NCBI GenBank assembly: GCA_937138955.1
Contig: CAKZPJ010000334.1
Span: forward strand, 1 to 6,318
Direction: 5' to 3'
Length of the DNA stretch: 6,318 nucleotides
Source of the DNA: an uncultured Flammeovirgaceae bacterium
GTDB lineage: Bacteria; Bacteroidota; Bacteroidia; Cytophagales; Cyclobacteriaceae
Shown: piece after piece, positions 1-6,318 of the stretch
Numbering within the stretch: position 1 is the stretch's first letter
How the letters are laid out: the number at the start of each line of letters is the position of its first letter
Made by a program: the position numbers and the translations under genes
Notes under the pieces: generated by a model
Told to the model about the DNA's origin: nothing
The model's input: the letters and a program-made list of their open reading frames with translations, nothing else
Database searches by the model: none

Positions 1-459
1 AGGATCGCGACGAGGGCCATCGTAAGAACCAGGCACCACTACTTTAGGTGAATCTTCAGGCAAATCATCTAACGCCAAAATTGCCCGTTTAAACGATTCT
101 ACATCTTTAAAAGCAAACACTGTTACATTTTCTAGTTCGTAAGTTTGCTCACTCATCCGAATTTGCAGATCGTAGTTATTGGCTTGAGCCGTATCACCAA
201 AATAAATAAATGCTGATTCAAAGCCGACCGACGAAACTCGAATGGTATCATTCTGCTGAAAGGTCAGATAAAAAAAACCCTCTTCATCACTAATCACTCC
301 GGTTTCAGTAGTAAGATTCGTAACCGTAGCAAATGAAAGTGGCTGGTCCTGGTCATTAATAATGTTACCCGAAAGCTTAATACTTCCCTCTGGTGAGCTT
401 TGAGCCGTAGCCCAAAAAGTGAGCGAGCAGAGACCAATAATTAAAAGAAAATGTCGCAT
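1..459 (-). CDS. Secreted protein with carboxypeptidase-like regulatory domain (partial, C-terminus outside window)
   Basis: Reading the minus strand from ATG at 459-457 gives 153 open codons to the window edge, so the gene is truncated here by the window and not by mutation. Residues 1-19 form a Sec signal peptide: a short basic start (MRH), a hydrophobic core (FLLIIGLCSLTFW) and a likely cut after ATA before QSS. Residues 28 to about 103 resemble the CarboxypepD_reg-like beta-sandwich common in Bacteroidota: SGNIIND, then QPLSFATV, a GVISDEEGFF turn, then DTIRVSSVGFES. This fold is known as a non-catalytic accessory module, often at the N-terminus of TonB-dependent receptors or of small stand-alone exported proteins. 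Residues 104-153 (YELENVTV onward, then a proline-rich VVVPGSYDGP segment) look more like a small stand-alone protein than a receptor plug, but the missing end prevents a decision. No catalytic residues are visible. The exact function is unknown. Confidence 0.8.
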   Translation of the reverse strand, partial: MRHFLLIIGLCSLTFWATAQSSPEGSIKLSGNIINDQDQPLSFATVTNLTTETGVISDEEGFFYLTFQQNDTIRVSSVGFESAFIYFGDTAQANNYDLQIRMSEQTYELENVTVFAFKDVESFKRAILALDDLPEDSPKVVVPGSYDGPRRDP

Positions 460-633
460 AACTAAACCACTAAATTACTGAAAATTTCCACGATGCGCCA
501 GCCGTTAACGTTTTTTAACTTTAGAAATAGAATAGTCATCAGCCCACAGTTGATAGTCGACAGTGCTTGATGCTCAAATTATATCAGAGACGTGCAGTAT
601 TTCTATCTTCTCGCTCCGTGCTTCCACCTCCCT
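460..633. other. Intergenic region with no convincing feature
   Basis: This 174-base stretch separates the stop codon of the redoxin gene from the start of the carboxypeptidase-regulatory-like gene, both on the minus strand. It must hold the 3' end of the redoxin transcript and perhaps a promoter for the next gene. I see no GC-rich hairpin with a T-tract, no tRNA-like fold and no clear TAnnTTTG element on the minus strand. The only small symmetry is GTTAA-N6-TTAAC at 504-519, which is too weak to call. Confidence 0.5.
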
Positions 634-1191
634 CTATCCCTTCCACTTAATATTACATCCAACGCTAGATGTCTGGTCTTTACTAACTGCCACTCCAGCA
701 ACGAGAGAATCCAAAGCCATCCGAATGTCTCGGCCGGTTATCGGATTTTTGTTATCCGGGCGCGATTCATCCAACTGACCGTGGTACACCAGCTTCAAAC
801 TATTATCAAATACGTAGATATCGGGGGTGCAGGCCGCATCGTAAGCTTTAGCTACCTCCTGCGACTCATCGTACAAATACGGAAATTTAAACTTCCATTT
901 TTTAGCGGTTTCTTTCATTTTATCGGGGCCATCGGCCGGATACTGCGCTACGTCATTAGAACTAATAGCGGCAAATGCTACTCCTCTCGACTGATAATCA
1001 CTAGCCAACCGAGCTATCTCTGACTTTATGTGCTTTACGTAAGGGCAATGATTGCAAATGAACATAATAACCGTGGCTAGTTCACCTTGCACATCGGATA
1101 GACTTAATATTTCGTCGGAACGAGTGTCTGGTAATGAAAAATCCGGAGCAGAAATACCTAAAGGCATTAGGTTAGATTCGGTACGGGCCAT
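634..1191 (-). CDS. Thioredoxin family protein (redoxin / AhpC-TSA-like, PRX_like1 type)
   Basis: This 185-residue protein has a thioredoxin fold. It starts with the family's usual leader (SNLMPLGISAPDFSLPD, residues 7-22). After strand VIMFI comes the active-site loop C46-N-H-C49 followed by PYVKH, in the place of the CxxC of thioredoxins. Residues 73-82 (FAAISSNDVA) and FPYLYDES (103-110) follow the redoxin pattern. C121-T-P123-D gives the expected cis-proline loop, with an extra cysteine before it. The end, SVGCNIKWK (176-184), is typical of this family, so the gene is complete at both ends. There is no signal peptide, so it should act in the cytoplasm. The family is annotated as thioredoxin or alkyl hydroperoxide reductase-like, but the peroxiredoxin TxxC motif is replaced by CNHC. 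Thiol-disulfide exchange is therefore likelier than classical peroxidase activity; the substrate is unknown. The gene diverges from the sulfatase pair across 84 bases. An internal start at M9 is possible but would lose conserved residues. Confidence 0.9.
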   Translation of the reverse strand: MARTESNLMPLGISAPDFSLPDTRSDEILSLSDVQGELATVIMFICNHCPYVKHIKSEIARLASDYQSRGVAFAAISSNDVAQYPADGPDKMKETAKKWKFKFPYLYDESQEVAKAYDAACTPDIYVFDNSLKLVYHGQLDESRPDNKNPITGRDIRMALDSLVAGVAVSKDQTSSVGCNIKWKG

Positions 1192-1201
1192 AGAATAGTT
1201 G

Positions 1202-1234
1202 TTTGGGGATTACGAAAAAGTTTTGATATTTTAC
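1202..1234 (+). promoter_or_regulatory. Weak candidate promoter for the sulfatase pair
   Basis: The 84-base gap between the divergent redoxin and sulfatase genes must hold both promoters. On the plus strand TTTG at 1202-1205 is followed after 21 bases by TATTTTAC at 1227-1234. The Bacteroidota consensus is TTTG about 20 bases before TAnnTTTG, so the -33 element is perfect but the -7 element has two mismatches. No good match was found on the minus strand. This is a pattern match only. Confidence 0.25.
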
Positions 1235-1275
1235 CCTTCCTAACTGATAAACTCGAAAAAAGATACAACAACCTT

Positions 1276-2673
1276 ATGACAAAATGTAAGTTAAAATTCT
1301 TTAGCACAGCGATTGGTTTACTACTCTTCACCGTAAACGCTTACGCCCAATCGTCAGCTGATCGGCCTAATATTGTTTTCATCTACGCCGACGATATGGG
1401 CTACGGCGATGTAGGCTGCTACGGAGCCGAAGACATTAACACCCCCAATATTGACGAGATTGCCCAAAATGGCATTAAGTTCACTGAATTCTACTCAGTA
1501 TCACCAGTTTGTAGCCCTTCTCGCTACGGATTAATGACTGGACGCTACCCCGCTCGCGATGGTATTCATGGTGTATTTTTCCCCGAAAGCTGGACCGGAA
1601 TGGATACCGCAGAAGTTACCATGGCCGATATGCTGAAAGAAGTGGGCTATGCCACCGGAGTAGTGGGAAAATGGCATTTGGGTCATCGGCACGAATATTT
1701 ACCATTGCAACGCGGCTTCGATTATTACTTTGGCATTCCGTACAGTAACGATATGGAAGCGGTCGTATATCTGGAAGGAAATGAGTTAGCAGAAGAGGAT
1801 GTTGATCAGCACTACACTACTCGAACTTACGCTGAGAAGGCAGTGCAGTTCATTGACGATCACCAGGATGAACCCTTCTTTCTGTACATGCCTCACTCCA
1901 TGCCCCACGTACCGCTGTACGTATCCGAAAAATTTGAGGACTCTTCTAACCGAGGTTTGTACGGCGATGTAATTCAAGAGCTAGACTGGAGTGTAGGCAA
2001 AGTGCTGAAGAAATTGAAAGACGCGGGAATAGACGAAAATACCATTGTGGTAGTATCCAGCGATAATGGCCCCTGGCTTACAATGATCGATCACGGTGGT
2101 TCGGCCGGTCCGCTTCGGTGTGGTAAGCAAACTACCTTTGAAGGTGGGATGCGCGTGCCCTGCGTAATGCAGTGGAAAGCCCAAGTAAAATCCGGCCAAA
2201 CAATTGGAGGAATGCATAATATGATGGATTGGTTTCCTACTTTCGCCGCTATTACCGGGGTATCGGTTCCAAAGGATCGTCCCATTGATGGTGAAAACAT
2301 TGCGCCAGTATTATTAGAAGGAAAAGAGCGACAGGGCGACCAATTTATGTACTACTCACACCGCACCGGCGATGTAGCTGCCTACCGCAAAGGTGACTGG
2401 AAACTGAAGCTTCCAATGGAAAGACCGTACAAGGGGCGTTATACCTACGAAGGTGAACTACCGCACGGAATGCTACTGTTTAACTTAACTGATGATCTGG
2501 GTGAGCAGAATAATTTAGCCGATCAGCATCCCGAAAAAGTGGCACAAATGCAGCAAGATATCAGTCAGTTTAAAGGGGATTTGGGTGAGACCCGAGAAAC
2601 GCACCGATTTAAGCCTCCTTCTGACAATAGTCATCATCAGTATCTTAAAGAAAAATACGGAAGCAAAGAATGA
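1276..2673 (+). CDS. Periplasmic S1-family sulfatase (arylsulfatase A/GALNS-like)
   Basis: The 465-residue product is a formylglycine-dependent sulfatase that would hydrolyse a sulfate ester, probably on a carbohydrate. Residues 1-24 are a Sec signal peptide with a likely cut at AYA/QSS and no lipobox, so the enzyme should be soluble in the periplasm or secreted. Catalytic parts appear in family order: metal ligands D39-D40 in YADDMGYGD; C79-S-P-S-R83, where C79 would become formylglycine; K132 and H134 in GKWHLG; H207 and H211 in PHSMPH; D263-N264 in SSDNG; K284 in GKQTTFEGGMRVP. The C-terminal subdomain carries GDWKL (373-377) and LFNLTDD (401-407). All key residues are present, so it should be active if matured by anSME or FGE, neither of which is encoded here. 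The GKxTTxEGGxRVP form resembles arylsulfatase A or N-acetylgalactosamine-6-sulfatase relatives; the true substrate is unknown. The start has no Shine-Dalgarno sequence, only an A-rich leader, as is usual in Bacteroidota. It overlaps the next gene by four bases. Confidence 0.95.
   Translation: MTKCKLKFFSTAIGLLLFTVNAYAQSSADRPNIVFIYADDMGYGDVGCYGAEDINTPNIDEIAQNGIKFTEFYSVSPVCSPSRYGLMTGRYPARDGIHGVFFPESWTGMDTAEVTMADMLKEVGYATGVVGKWHLGHRHEYLPLQRGFDYYFGIPYSNDMEAVVYLEGNELAEEDVDQHYTTRTYAEKAVQFIDDHQDEPFFLYMPHSMPHVPLYVSEKFEDSSNRGLYGDVIQELDWSVGKVLKKLKDAGIDENTIVVVSSDNGPWLTMIDHGGSAGPLRCGKQTTFEGGMRVPCVMQWKAQVKSGQTIGGMHNMMDWFPTFAAITGVSVPKDRPIDGENIAPVLLEGKERQGDQFMYYSHRTGDVAAYRKGDWKLKLPMERPYKGRYTYEGELPHGMLLFNLTDDLGEQNNLADQHPEKVAQMQQDISQFKGDLGETRETHRFKPPSDNSHHQYLKEKYGSKE
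2659..2663 (+). promoter_or_regulatory. Shine-Dalgarno-like site for the second sulfatase
   Basis: GGAAG lies six bases before the ATG at 2670, inside the last codons of the upstream sulfatase. Together with the ATGA stop-start overlap it supports 2670 as the start and suggests translational coupling. The match to the consensus is partial. Confidence 0.4.
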
Positions 2674-4253
2674 TTACTCGAGTTGCCGCTACACTTTGTC
2701 TGCTGAGTTTATTCGCTTGTCAGAAGTCACCTTCCAATGAGTCTGAGGAAGAAGAAAGGCCCAATATTGTCATCATTATGGCAGATGATATGGGCTATAC
2801 CGATCTGGGTTGCTTTGGCTCGGAGATCAATACACCTAACATTAATCGCTTGGCAAACGACGGGTTAATTATGACCCAGTTTTATAATACCGGCCGTTGC
2901 TGCCCCACCCGAGCATCACTACTCACCGGACTATATCAACATCAAGCGGGTATCGGTCATATGGTGGGTGATATGGGTCGCCCGGCCTATCAGGGCTATC
3001 TCAATCAGCAATCGGTTACTATTGCCGAGGTATTGAAACAGGCAGGGTATAATACAATGATGACTGGTAAGTGGCACGTAGGCAGCCGCCCCGAACACTG
3101 GCCCCTGAAGCGAGGCTTTGATCGATTTTACGGTGCCCCAACCGGTGGGGGAATGTATTATTATCCATTTAATGGTCGGAAGGGGCGTTTCATAGCATTG
3201 GATAGCACCCAAATTGAGTTAGATAGTGCCAATTTCTATTCTACTGTTGCTTTTAACGATTATGCAGTGCGTTTCTTGGAAGAGCAGCGTAACGTGGCTG
3301 ATCCGTTCTTTTTATACGTTGCTCACATTGCGCCTCACTTTCCACTGATGGCTCCCGATTCGGCTATCGTTAAGTACCGGGGGAAGTATCGGGCAGGTTT
3401 TGAGAAAATCCGGCAAGATCGTTTCCAACGAGCGCAGGAACTAGGTATTATTCCCGAAGAACAAACCAAATCACCACCCGATAGCCTGGTGTGGGTATGG
3501 GATAATCTGACTCCAGCGCAACAGGATACGATGGACCTAAAAATGGCGATCTATGCTGCTCAAATAGATATAATGGATCAGGGTATTGGTGACATTATCA
3601 ATAAATTGGAAGATATGGGTGAGCTAGATAATACGGTCATTATGTTTTTGTCCGATAACGGAGCCACCCGAGAATATATTGACCGTAATTCTAGTCCAGC
3701 TGATACGGCGGCTATTGGTACCCGTTTCAGTTGGGCATCCTACACCGCTTCTTGGGCCAACGCCAGTAACGTACCCTTTCGGCTCTACAAAAGTTGGGTA
3801 CACGAAGGAGGTATTGCTACGCCATTCATTGTTCACTATCCTCAAAAGATTAAACAGCCTCGTATTGACCGACAGGTTGGCCATGTGGTTGATTTAATGG
3901 CTACCTGCGCTGACCTAGCCCAAGCCAACTATCCGCAGCAGTATCAAGATCAGGAAATACAACCTACCGAAGGTATTAGCTTAGTCCCAGTGATTCAAGG
4001 AGGTTCGATTAGCCGTACCCAACCCCTATTTTGGGAACATATGGGCAATCGGGCTATTCGCGATGGCGATTGGAAACTAGCCGCTCCCGGCCCAAATAAG
4101 GATTGGGAGCTGTATAATATGGCTGAAGATCGCTCCGAAACTCAGAATCTAGCAGATCAGTATCCTGAGCGTACCGAAGAATTAGCCCAAAAATGGCAAA
4201 CTTGGGCTGACCGAGTGGGAGTTGTTCCCTGGGATGAACTGGCCAATCATTAG
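2670..4253 (+). CDS. Lipoprotein S1-family sulfatase (arylsulfatase, S1_4/AtsA-like)
   Basis: The 527-residue product is a second formylglycine sulfatase. Its N-terminus is a lipoprotein signal with lipobox L14-F-A-C17, so it should be anchored to a membrane through C17. An acidic run (E24-S-E26 to E29) separates the anchor from the enzyme and could act as a surface-export signal. Catalytic parts: D39-D40 in MADDMGYTD; C77-C-P-T-R81, where C77 fits the C-x-P-x-R formylglycine motif; K134 and H136 in GKWHVG; H219 and H223 in AHIAPH; D329-N330 in LSDNG; K374 in RLYKSWVHEGG. A segment of roughly 225-290, including YRGKYRAGFEKIRQDR and LGI, is about 50 residues longer than in the upstream sulfatase. 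That segment and the RxYKxWxHEGGIxTP block are typical of the AtsA-like S1_4 group, by memory and not by search. GDWKL (466-470) and ELYNMAED (480-487) close the fold. The start at 2670 overlaps the upstream stop as ATGA, so the pair is co-transcribed. The substrate is unknown. Confidence 0.94.
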   Translation: MITRVAATLCLLSLFACQKSPSNESEEEERPNIVIIMADDMGYTDLGCFGSEINTPNINRLANDGLIMTQFYNTGRCCPTRASLLTGLYQHQAGIGHMVGDMGRPAYQGYLNQQSVTIAEVLKQAGYNTMMTGKWHVGSRPEHWPLKRGFDRFYGAPTGGGMYYYPFNGRKGRFIALDSTQIELDSANFYSTVAFNDYAVRFLEEQRNVADPFFLYVAHIAPHFPLMAPDSAIVKYRGKYRAGFEKIRQDRFQRAQELGIIPEEQTKSPPDSLVWVWDNLTPAQQDTMDLKMAIYAAQIDIMDQGIGDIINKLEDMGELDNTVIMFLSDNGATREYIDRNSSPADTAAIGTRFSWASYTASWANASNVPFRLYKSWVHEGGIATPFIVHYPQKIKQPRIDRQVGHVVDLMATCADLAQANYPQQYQDQEIQPTEGISLVPVIQGGSISRTQPLFWEHMGNRAIRDGDWKLAAPGPNKDWELYNMAEDRSETQNLADQYPERTEELAQKWQTWADRVGVVPWDELANH

Positions 4254-4272
4254 AAAAGGGGTTATGGTACGT

Positions 4273-4303
4273 TTTATTCAGGTGTTTATGATTTATATAT
4301 TTG
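4273..4303 (+). promoter_or_regulatory. Candidate distal dnaK promoter (P1)
   Basis: TATATTTG at 4296-4303 is an exact match to the Bacteroidota -7 element TAnnTTTG. TTTA at 4273-4276 lies 19 bases upstream and matches the -33 TTTG in three of four bases. Transcription from here would begin near 4310 and give a dnaK leader of roughly 140 bases that includes the palindrome and the hairpin described below. AT-rich DNA gives chance matches, so the call is tentative. Confidence 0.4.
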
Positions 4304-4364
4304 CCTGAACATACAAATACTATAATACTCAGCACCAAGCACTATAACACCAACCCCAGCACTC

Positions 4365-4377
4365 TGACAATCTGTCA
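4365..4377. promoter_or_regulatory. Palindrome TGACA-N3-TGTCA upstream of dnaK, candidate operator
   Basis: TGACA (4365-4369), ATC spacer, TGTCA (4373-4377) is a perfect five-base inverted repeat, 74 bases before the dnaK start. A short, tight palindrome of this kind suits a dimeric DNA-binding protein or a stress-responsive promoter element better than a terminator. It is not CIRCE (the HrcA operator), whose half-sites are TTAGCACTC and GAGTGCTAA. The regulator, if any, is not known from this window. Confidence 0.4.
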
Positions 4378-4388
4378 TAATACACCTG

Positions 4389-4418
4389 CTTGGCATACCC
4401 ATTGATGTTATAGAGTTG
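4389..4418 (+). promoter_or_regulatory. Candidate proximal dnaK promoter (P2)
   Basis: CTTG at 4389-4392 and TAGAGTTG at 4411-4418, 18 bases apart, each differ by one base from TTTG and TAnnTTTG. The perfect palindrome lies just upstream, where an activator or repressor could act. Transcription would start around 4425, giving a leader of under 30 bases. The spacing is slightly short, so this is weaker in its core elements than the distal candidate but better placed. Confidence 0.25.
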
Positions 4419-4442
4419 ATAAACTAAACTCCAACTTTATAA
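4408..4442 (+). promoter_or_regulatory. AU-rich hairpin just before the dnaK start codon
   Basis: Bases 4408-4417 (TTATAGAGTT) can pair with 4433-4442 (AACTTTATAA) over ten base pairs, one of them G-U, around a 15-base loop. The 3' arm ends nine bases before the ATG at 4452, covering the usual ribosome-binding zone. No Shine-Dalgarno sequence is present. A second, competing 3' partner for GAGTT (4413-4417) is AACTC at 4427-4431. The position and weak AU pairing could suit a temperature-sensitive leader, but the hairpin exists in RNA only if transcription begins upstream of it. Confidence 0.35.
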
Positions 4443-4451
4443 GATATATTT

Positions 4452-6318
4452 ATGGGAAAAGTAATAGGAATAGATTTAGGAACCACCAACTCTTGTGTGG
4501 CGGTGATGGAAGGTAACGAGCCGGTCGTCATCCCTAACAGTGAAGGAGGTAGGACTACCCCTTCCATCGTAGCGTTTTTAGATAACGGCAATGGAGAGCG
4601 TAAGGTAGGTAGCCCGGCAAAACGGCAAGCAATAACGAACCCGCAGAACACGATCAGTTCGGTGAAGCGGTTCATGGGTAAAAAACATTCAGAAGTCTCA
4701 GCCGAGATGAAGAATATTTCTTATCAGATAGAAAAAGGAAACAATGATACGGTTCGCGTAAAGATTGGCGATCGGTTGTATACTCCGCAGGAGCTTTCCG
4801 CTATGATTCTGCAAAAGATGAAATCAACGGCGGAAGATTACTTGGGAACCACTATTACCGAAGCAGTAGTTACCGTACCCGCTTACTTCAACGATGCTGA
4901 ACGTCAGGCTACGAAAGAAGCCGGGCAAATTGCCGGATTGGATGTAAAACGAATCATTAACGAGCCAACAGCAGCGGCACTAGCTTACGGTCTTGATAAG
5001 AAGAATCAGGACATGACTATTGCGGTTTACGATTTAGGGGGAGGAACATTTGACGTTTCTGTTCTTGAATTAGGCGATGGTGTATTTGAAGTAAAATCAA
5101 CTAATGGTGATGTTCATCTAGGTGGTGATGACTTTGATGCTCGCATTATTGATTGGTTGGCTGATGAGTTTGAGAAAGAAAACAACATTGACCTTCGGAA
5201 AGACCCAATGGCCTTACAACGCCTGAAGGAAGCCGCGGAAAAAGCGAAGATTGAGCTATCTAGTGCCACCAGTACTGAGATCAACCTTCCGTACATTATG
5301 CCAGTAGATGGTATACCTAAGCACTTAGTACGTAGCTTAAGCCGTTCCAAATTTGAACAATTAGTAGACGATCTAGTACGAAGGACGTTAGAGCCGTGCA
5401 AGCAGGCGATCAAGGATGCTGGAATCTCTACTTCCGAAATTAATGAGGTAATTCTGGTAGGAGGTTCTACTCGTATTCCTAAGATTCAGGAAGAGGTAGA
5501 GAAATTCTTTGGTAAAAAACCCTCTAAAGGAGTAAACCCCGATGAGGTAGTAGCCGTTGGTGCCGCGATTCAGGGGGGAGTATTTAGTGGTGACGTGAAA
5601 GACGTATTACTGCTAGACGTAACTCCGTTATCATTAGGTATTGAAACCATGGGCGGTGTATTTACCAAGCTGATTGAATCTAACACTACGATTCCTACCA
5701 AAAAGTCAGAAACTTTTTCAACGGCCTCAGATAATCAGCCGTCAGTAGAGATTCATGTACTACAGGGAGAACGATCTATGGCGAAAGATAACCGTACCAT
5801 CGGACGCTTCCACCTGGATGGAATACCACCGGCACCGCGTGGAGTGCCCCAAGTTGAAGTAGCCTTCGACATTGATGCCAACGGTATCATGAATGTATCG
5901 GCTAAAGATAAAGGCACCGGTAAAGAGCAAAAGATTCGCATTGAGGCTTCATCGGGGCTTACCGACGAAGAGATCGAGAAGATGCGTCAGGAGGCTGAAG
6001 CTAACGCCGAAACTGATAAGCAGGAGCGCGAGAAGATCGAGAAGATCAACGCGGCCGACTCGCTTGTTTTCCAAACGGAAAAGCAGCTAAGTGAGTATGG
6101 TGATAAGTTATCCGAAGGAAACAAAAAACCTATTGAAGATGCCTTGGCTGAGTTGAAGACCGCTCATCAGTCTCAGGATATAAGTGGAATTGACGCAGCC
6201 ATGGAAAAGCTGAATGCCGCGTGGCAAAACGCTTCTCAGGAGATGTACCAAGCTGCCGGTGCTGATGCTACTGGCGCAGCCGGATCTGAGTCAGCAGAGG
6301 CTGGTGATCAACAAGCTA
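4452..6318 (+). CDS. dnaK: Molecular chaperone DnaK (Hsp70), C-terminal end cut by window
   Basis: The 622 visible codons encode a cytoplasmic Hsp70, the ATP-driven chaperone that works with DnaJ and GrpE in folding and heat-shock protection. The three Hsp70 signatures are present: IDLGTTNS (7-14), [14 protein letters not shown] (193-206) and [17 protein letters not shown] (333-349). The interdomain linker VLLLDVTP (385-392) joins the ATPase domain to the substrate-binding domain, which contains SLGIETMGG and the conserved GERSMAKDN and [12 protein letters not shown] blocks. The helical lid follows from about residue 505. The low-complexity tail rich in Ala, Gly and Glu (from about 600) is cut by the window; DnaK of this phylum is usually about 630-640 residues, so only a short acidic end is missing. 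The start at MGKVIGID is the standard one. Expression is probably separate from the sulfatases: 198 bases and promoter-like elements precede it. No dnaJ or grpE is upstream. Confidence 0.98.
   Translation, partial: MGKVIGIDLGTTNSCVAVMEGNEPVVIPNSEGGRTTPSIVAFLDNGNGERKVGSPAKRQAITNPQNTISSVKRFMGKKHSEVSAEMKNISYQIEKGNNDTVRVKIGDRLYTPQELSAMILQKMKSTAEDYLGTTITEAVVTVPAYFNDAERQATKEAGQIAGLDVKRIINEPTAAALAYGLDKKNQDMTIAVYDLGGGTFDVSVLELGDGVFEVKSTNGDVHLGGDDFDARIIDWLADEFEKENNIDLRKDPMALQRLKEAAEKAKIELSSATSTEINLPYIMPVDGIPKHLVRSLSRSKFEQLVDDLVRRTLEPCKQAIKDAGISTSEINEVILVGGSTRIPKIQEEVEKFFGKKPSKGVNPDEVVAVGAAIQGGVFSGDVKDVLLLDVTPLSLGIETMGGVFTKLIESNTTIPTKKSETFSTASDNQPSVEIHVLQGERSMAKDNRTIGRFHLDGIPPAPRGVPQVEVAFDIDANGIMNVSAKDKGTGKEQKIRIEASSGLTDEEIEKMRQEAEANAETDKQEREKIEKINAADSLVFQTEKQLSEYGDKLSEGNKKPIEDALAELKTAHQSQDISGIDAAMEKLNAAWQNASQEMYQAAGADATGAAGSESAEAGDQQA

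Noticed and set aside
504..519. GTTAA-N6-TTAAC as a terminator or operator
   Set aside because: Five AT-rich pairs with no T-tract in the needed direction are expected by chance in DNA of this composition.
592..1023. 143-codon plus-strand open frame
   Set aside because: It lies almost entirely antisense to the well-supported redoxin gene, has no recognisable domain and an unlikely composition; it is a shadow frame.
1276..4253. Sulfatase pair as a recent tandem duplication
   Set aside because: Outside catalytic motifs the two proteins differ in length, insertions, signal type and C-terminal region, so they are old paralogues of different subgroups.
4277..4309. TTCAGG...CCTGAA inverted repeat as a terminator for the sulfatase operon
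   Set aside because: The stem is only six pairs around a 21-base loop and no T-tract follows, so it does not support a Rho-independent terminator. It also encloses the candidate -7 element.
4054..4338. 94-codon minus-strand open frame across the end of the second sulfatase and into the gap
   Set aside because: Two thirds of it is antisense to conserved sulfatase sequence, and the N-terminal part in the gap has no leader or family resemblance.
4358..4380. CIRCE element (HrcA operator) before dnaK
   Set aside because: AGCACTC at 4358-4364 matches seven bases of one half-site, but the sequence nine bases on does not resemble GAGTGCTAA.
1..6318. CRISPR array, tRNA or rRNA gene, insertion sequence, phage or toxin-antitoxin module
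   Set aside because: No regularly spaced repeats, cloverleaf-like fold, transposase motif, terminal inverted repeats or small coupled gene pair was seen. The coding space is filled by five recognisable genes.

Overview
The window looks like part of a Bacteroidota chromosome, most plausibly a marine or polysaccharide-degrading Cytophagia-type lineage. The clues are a secreted protein with a carboxypeptidase-like regulatory (beta-sandwich) domain, a lipoprotein with an acidic stretch after the lipobox, gene starts that mostly lack Shine-Dalgarno sequences, AT-rich leaders with TAnnTTTG-like promoter elements, and a typical Bacteroidota-style DnaK. The lineage is inferred from protein style; no search was run.

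Layout. (1) Positions 1-459, minus strand: the N-terminal part of a secreted protein with a carboxypeptidase-like regulatory domain, cut by the window edge. (2) Positions 460-633: a 174-base gap with no convincing feature. (3) Positions 634-1191, minus strand: a complete cytoplasmic thioredoxin-fold (redoxin) protein with a CNHC active site. (4) Positions 1192-1275: an 84-base divergent intergenic region. (5) Positions 1276-4253, plus strand: two S1-type formylglycine sulfatases whose reading frames overlap by ATGA. The first is exported by a standard signal peptide and the second is a lipoprotein. (6) Positions 4254-4451: a 198-base gap that probably carries the dnaK control region, with promoter-like elements, a perfect TGACA-N3-TGTCA palindrome and an AU-rich hairpin just before the start codon. 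(7) Positions 4452-6318, plus strand: dnaK, nearly complete, missing only its extreme C-terminus at the window edge.

How the genes work together. The two sulfatases almost certainly form one transcription unit and would remove sulfate esters from a sulfated glycan, one enzyme soluble in the periplasm and the other membrane-anchored. Neither the maturase that makes formylglycine nor any SusC/SusD pair, glycoside hydrolase or transporter is in the window, so the substrate cannot be named. The redoxin gene and dnaK are general stress or housekeeping genes and are probably neighbours rather than pathway partners. No wholly new system is visible. The most interesting non-coding signals are in the dnaK upstream region.
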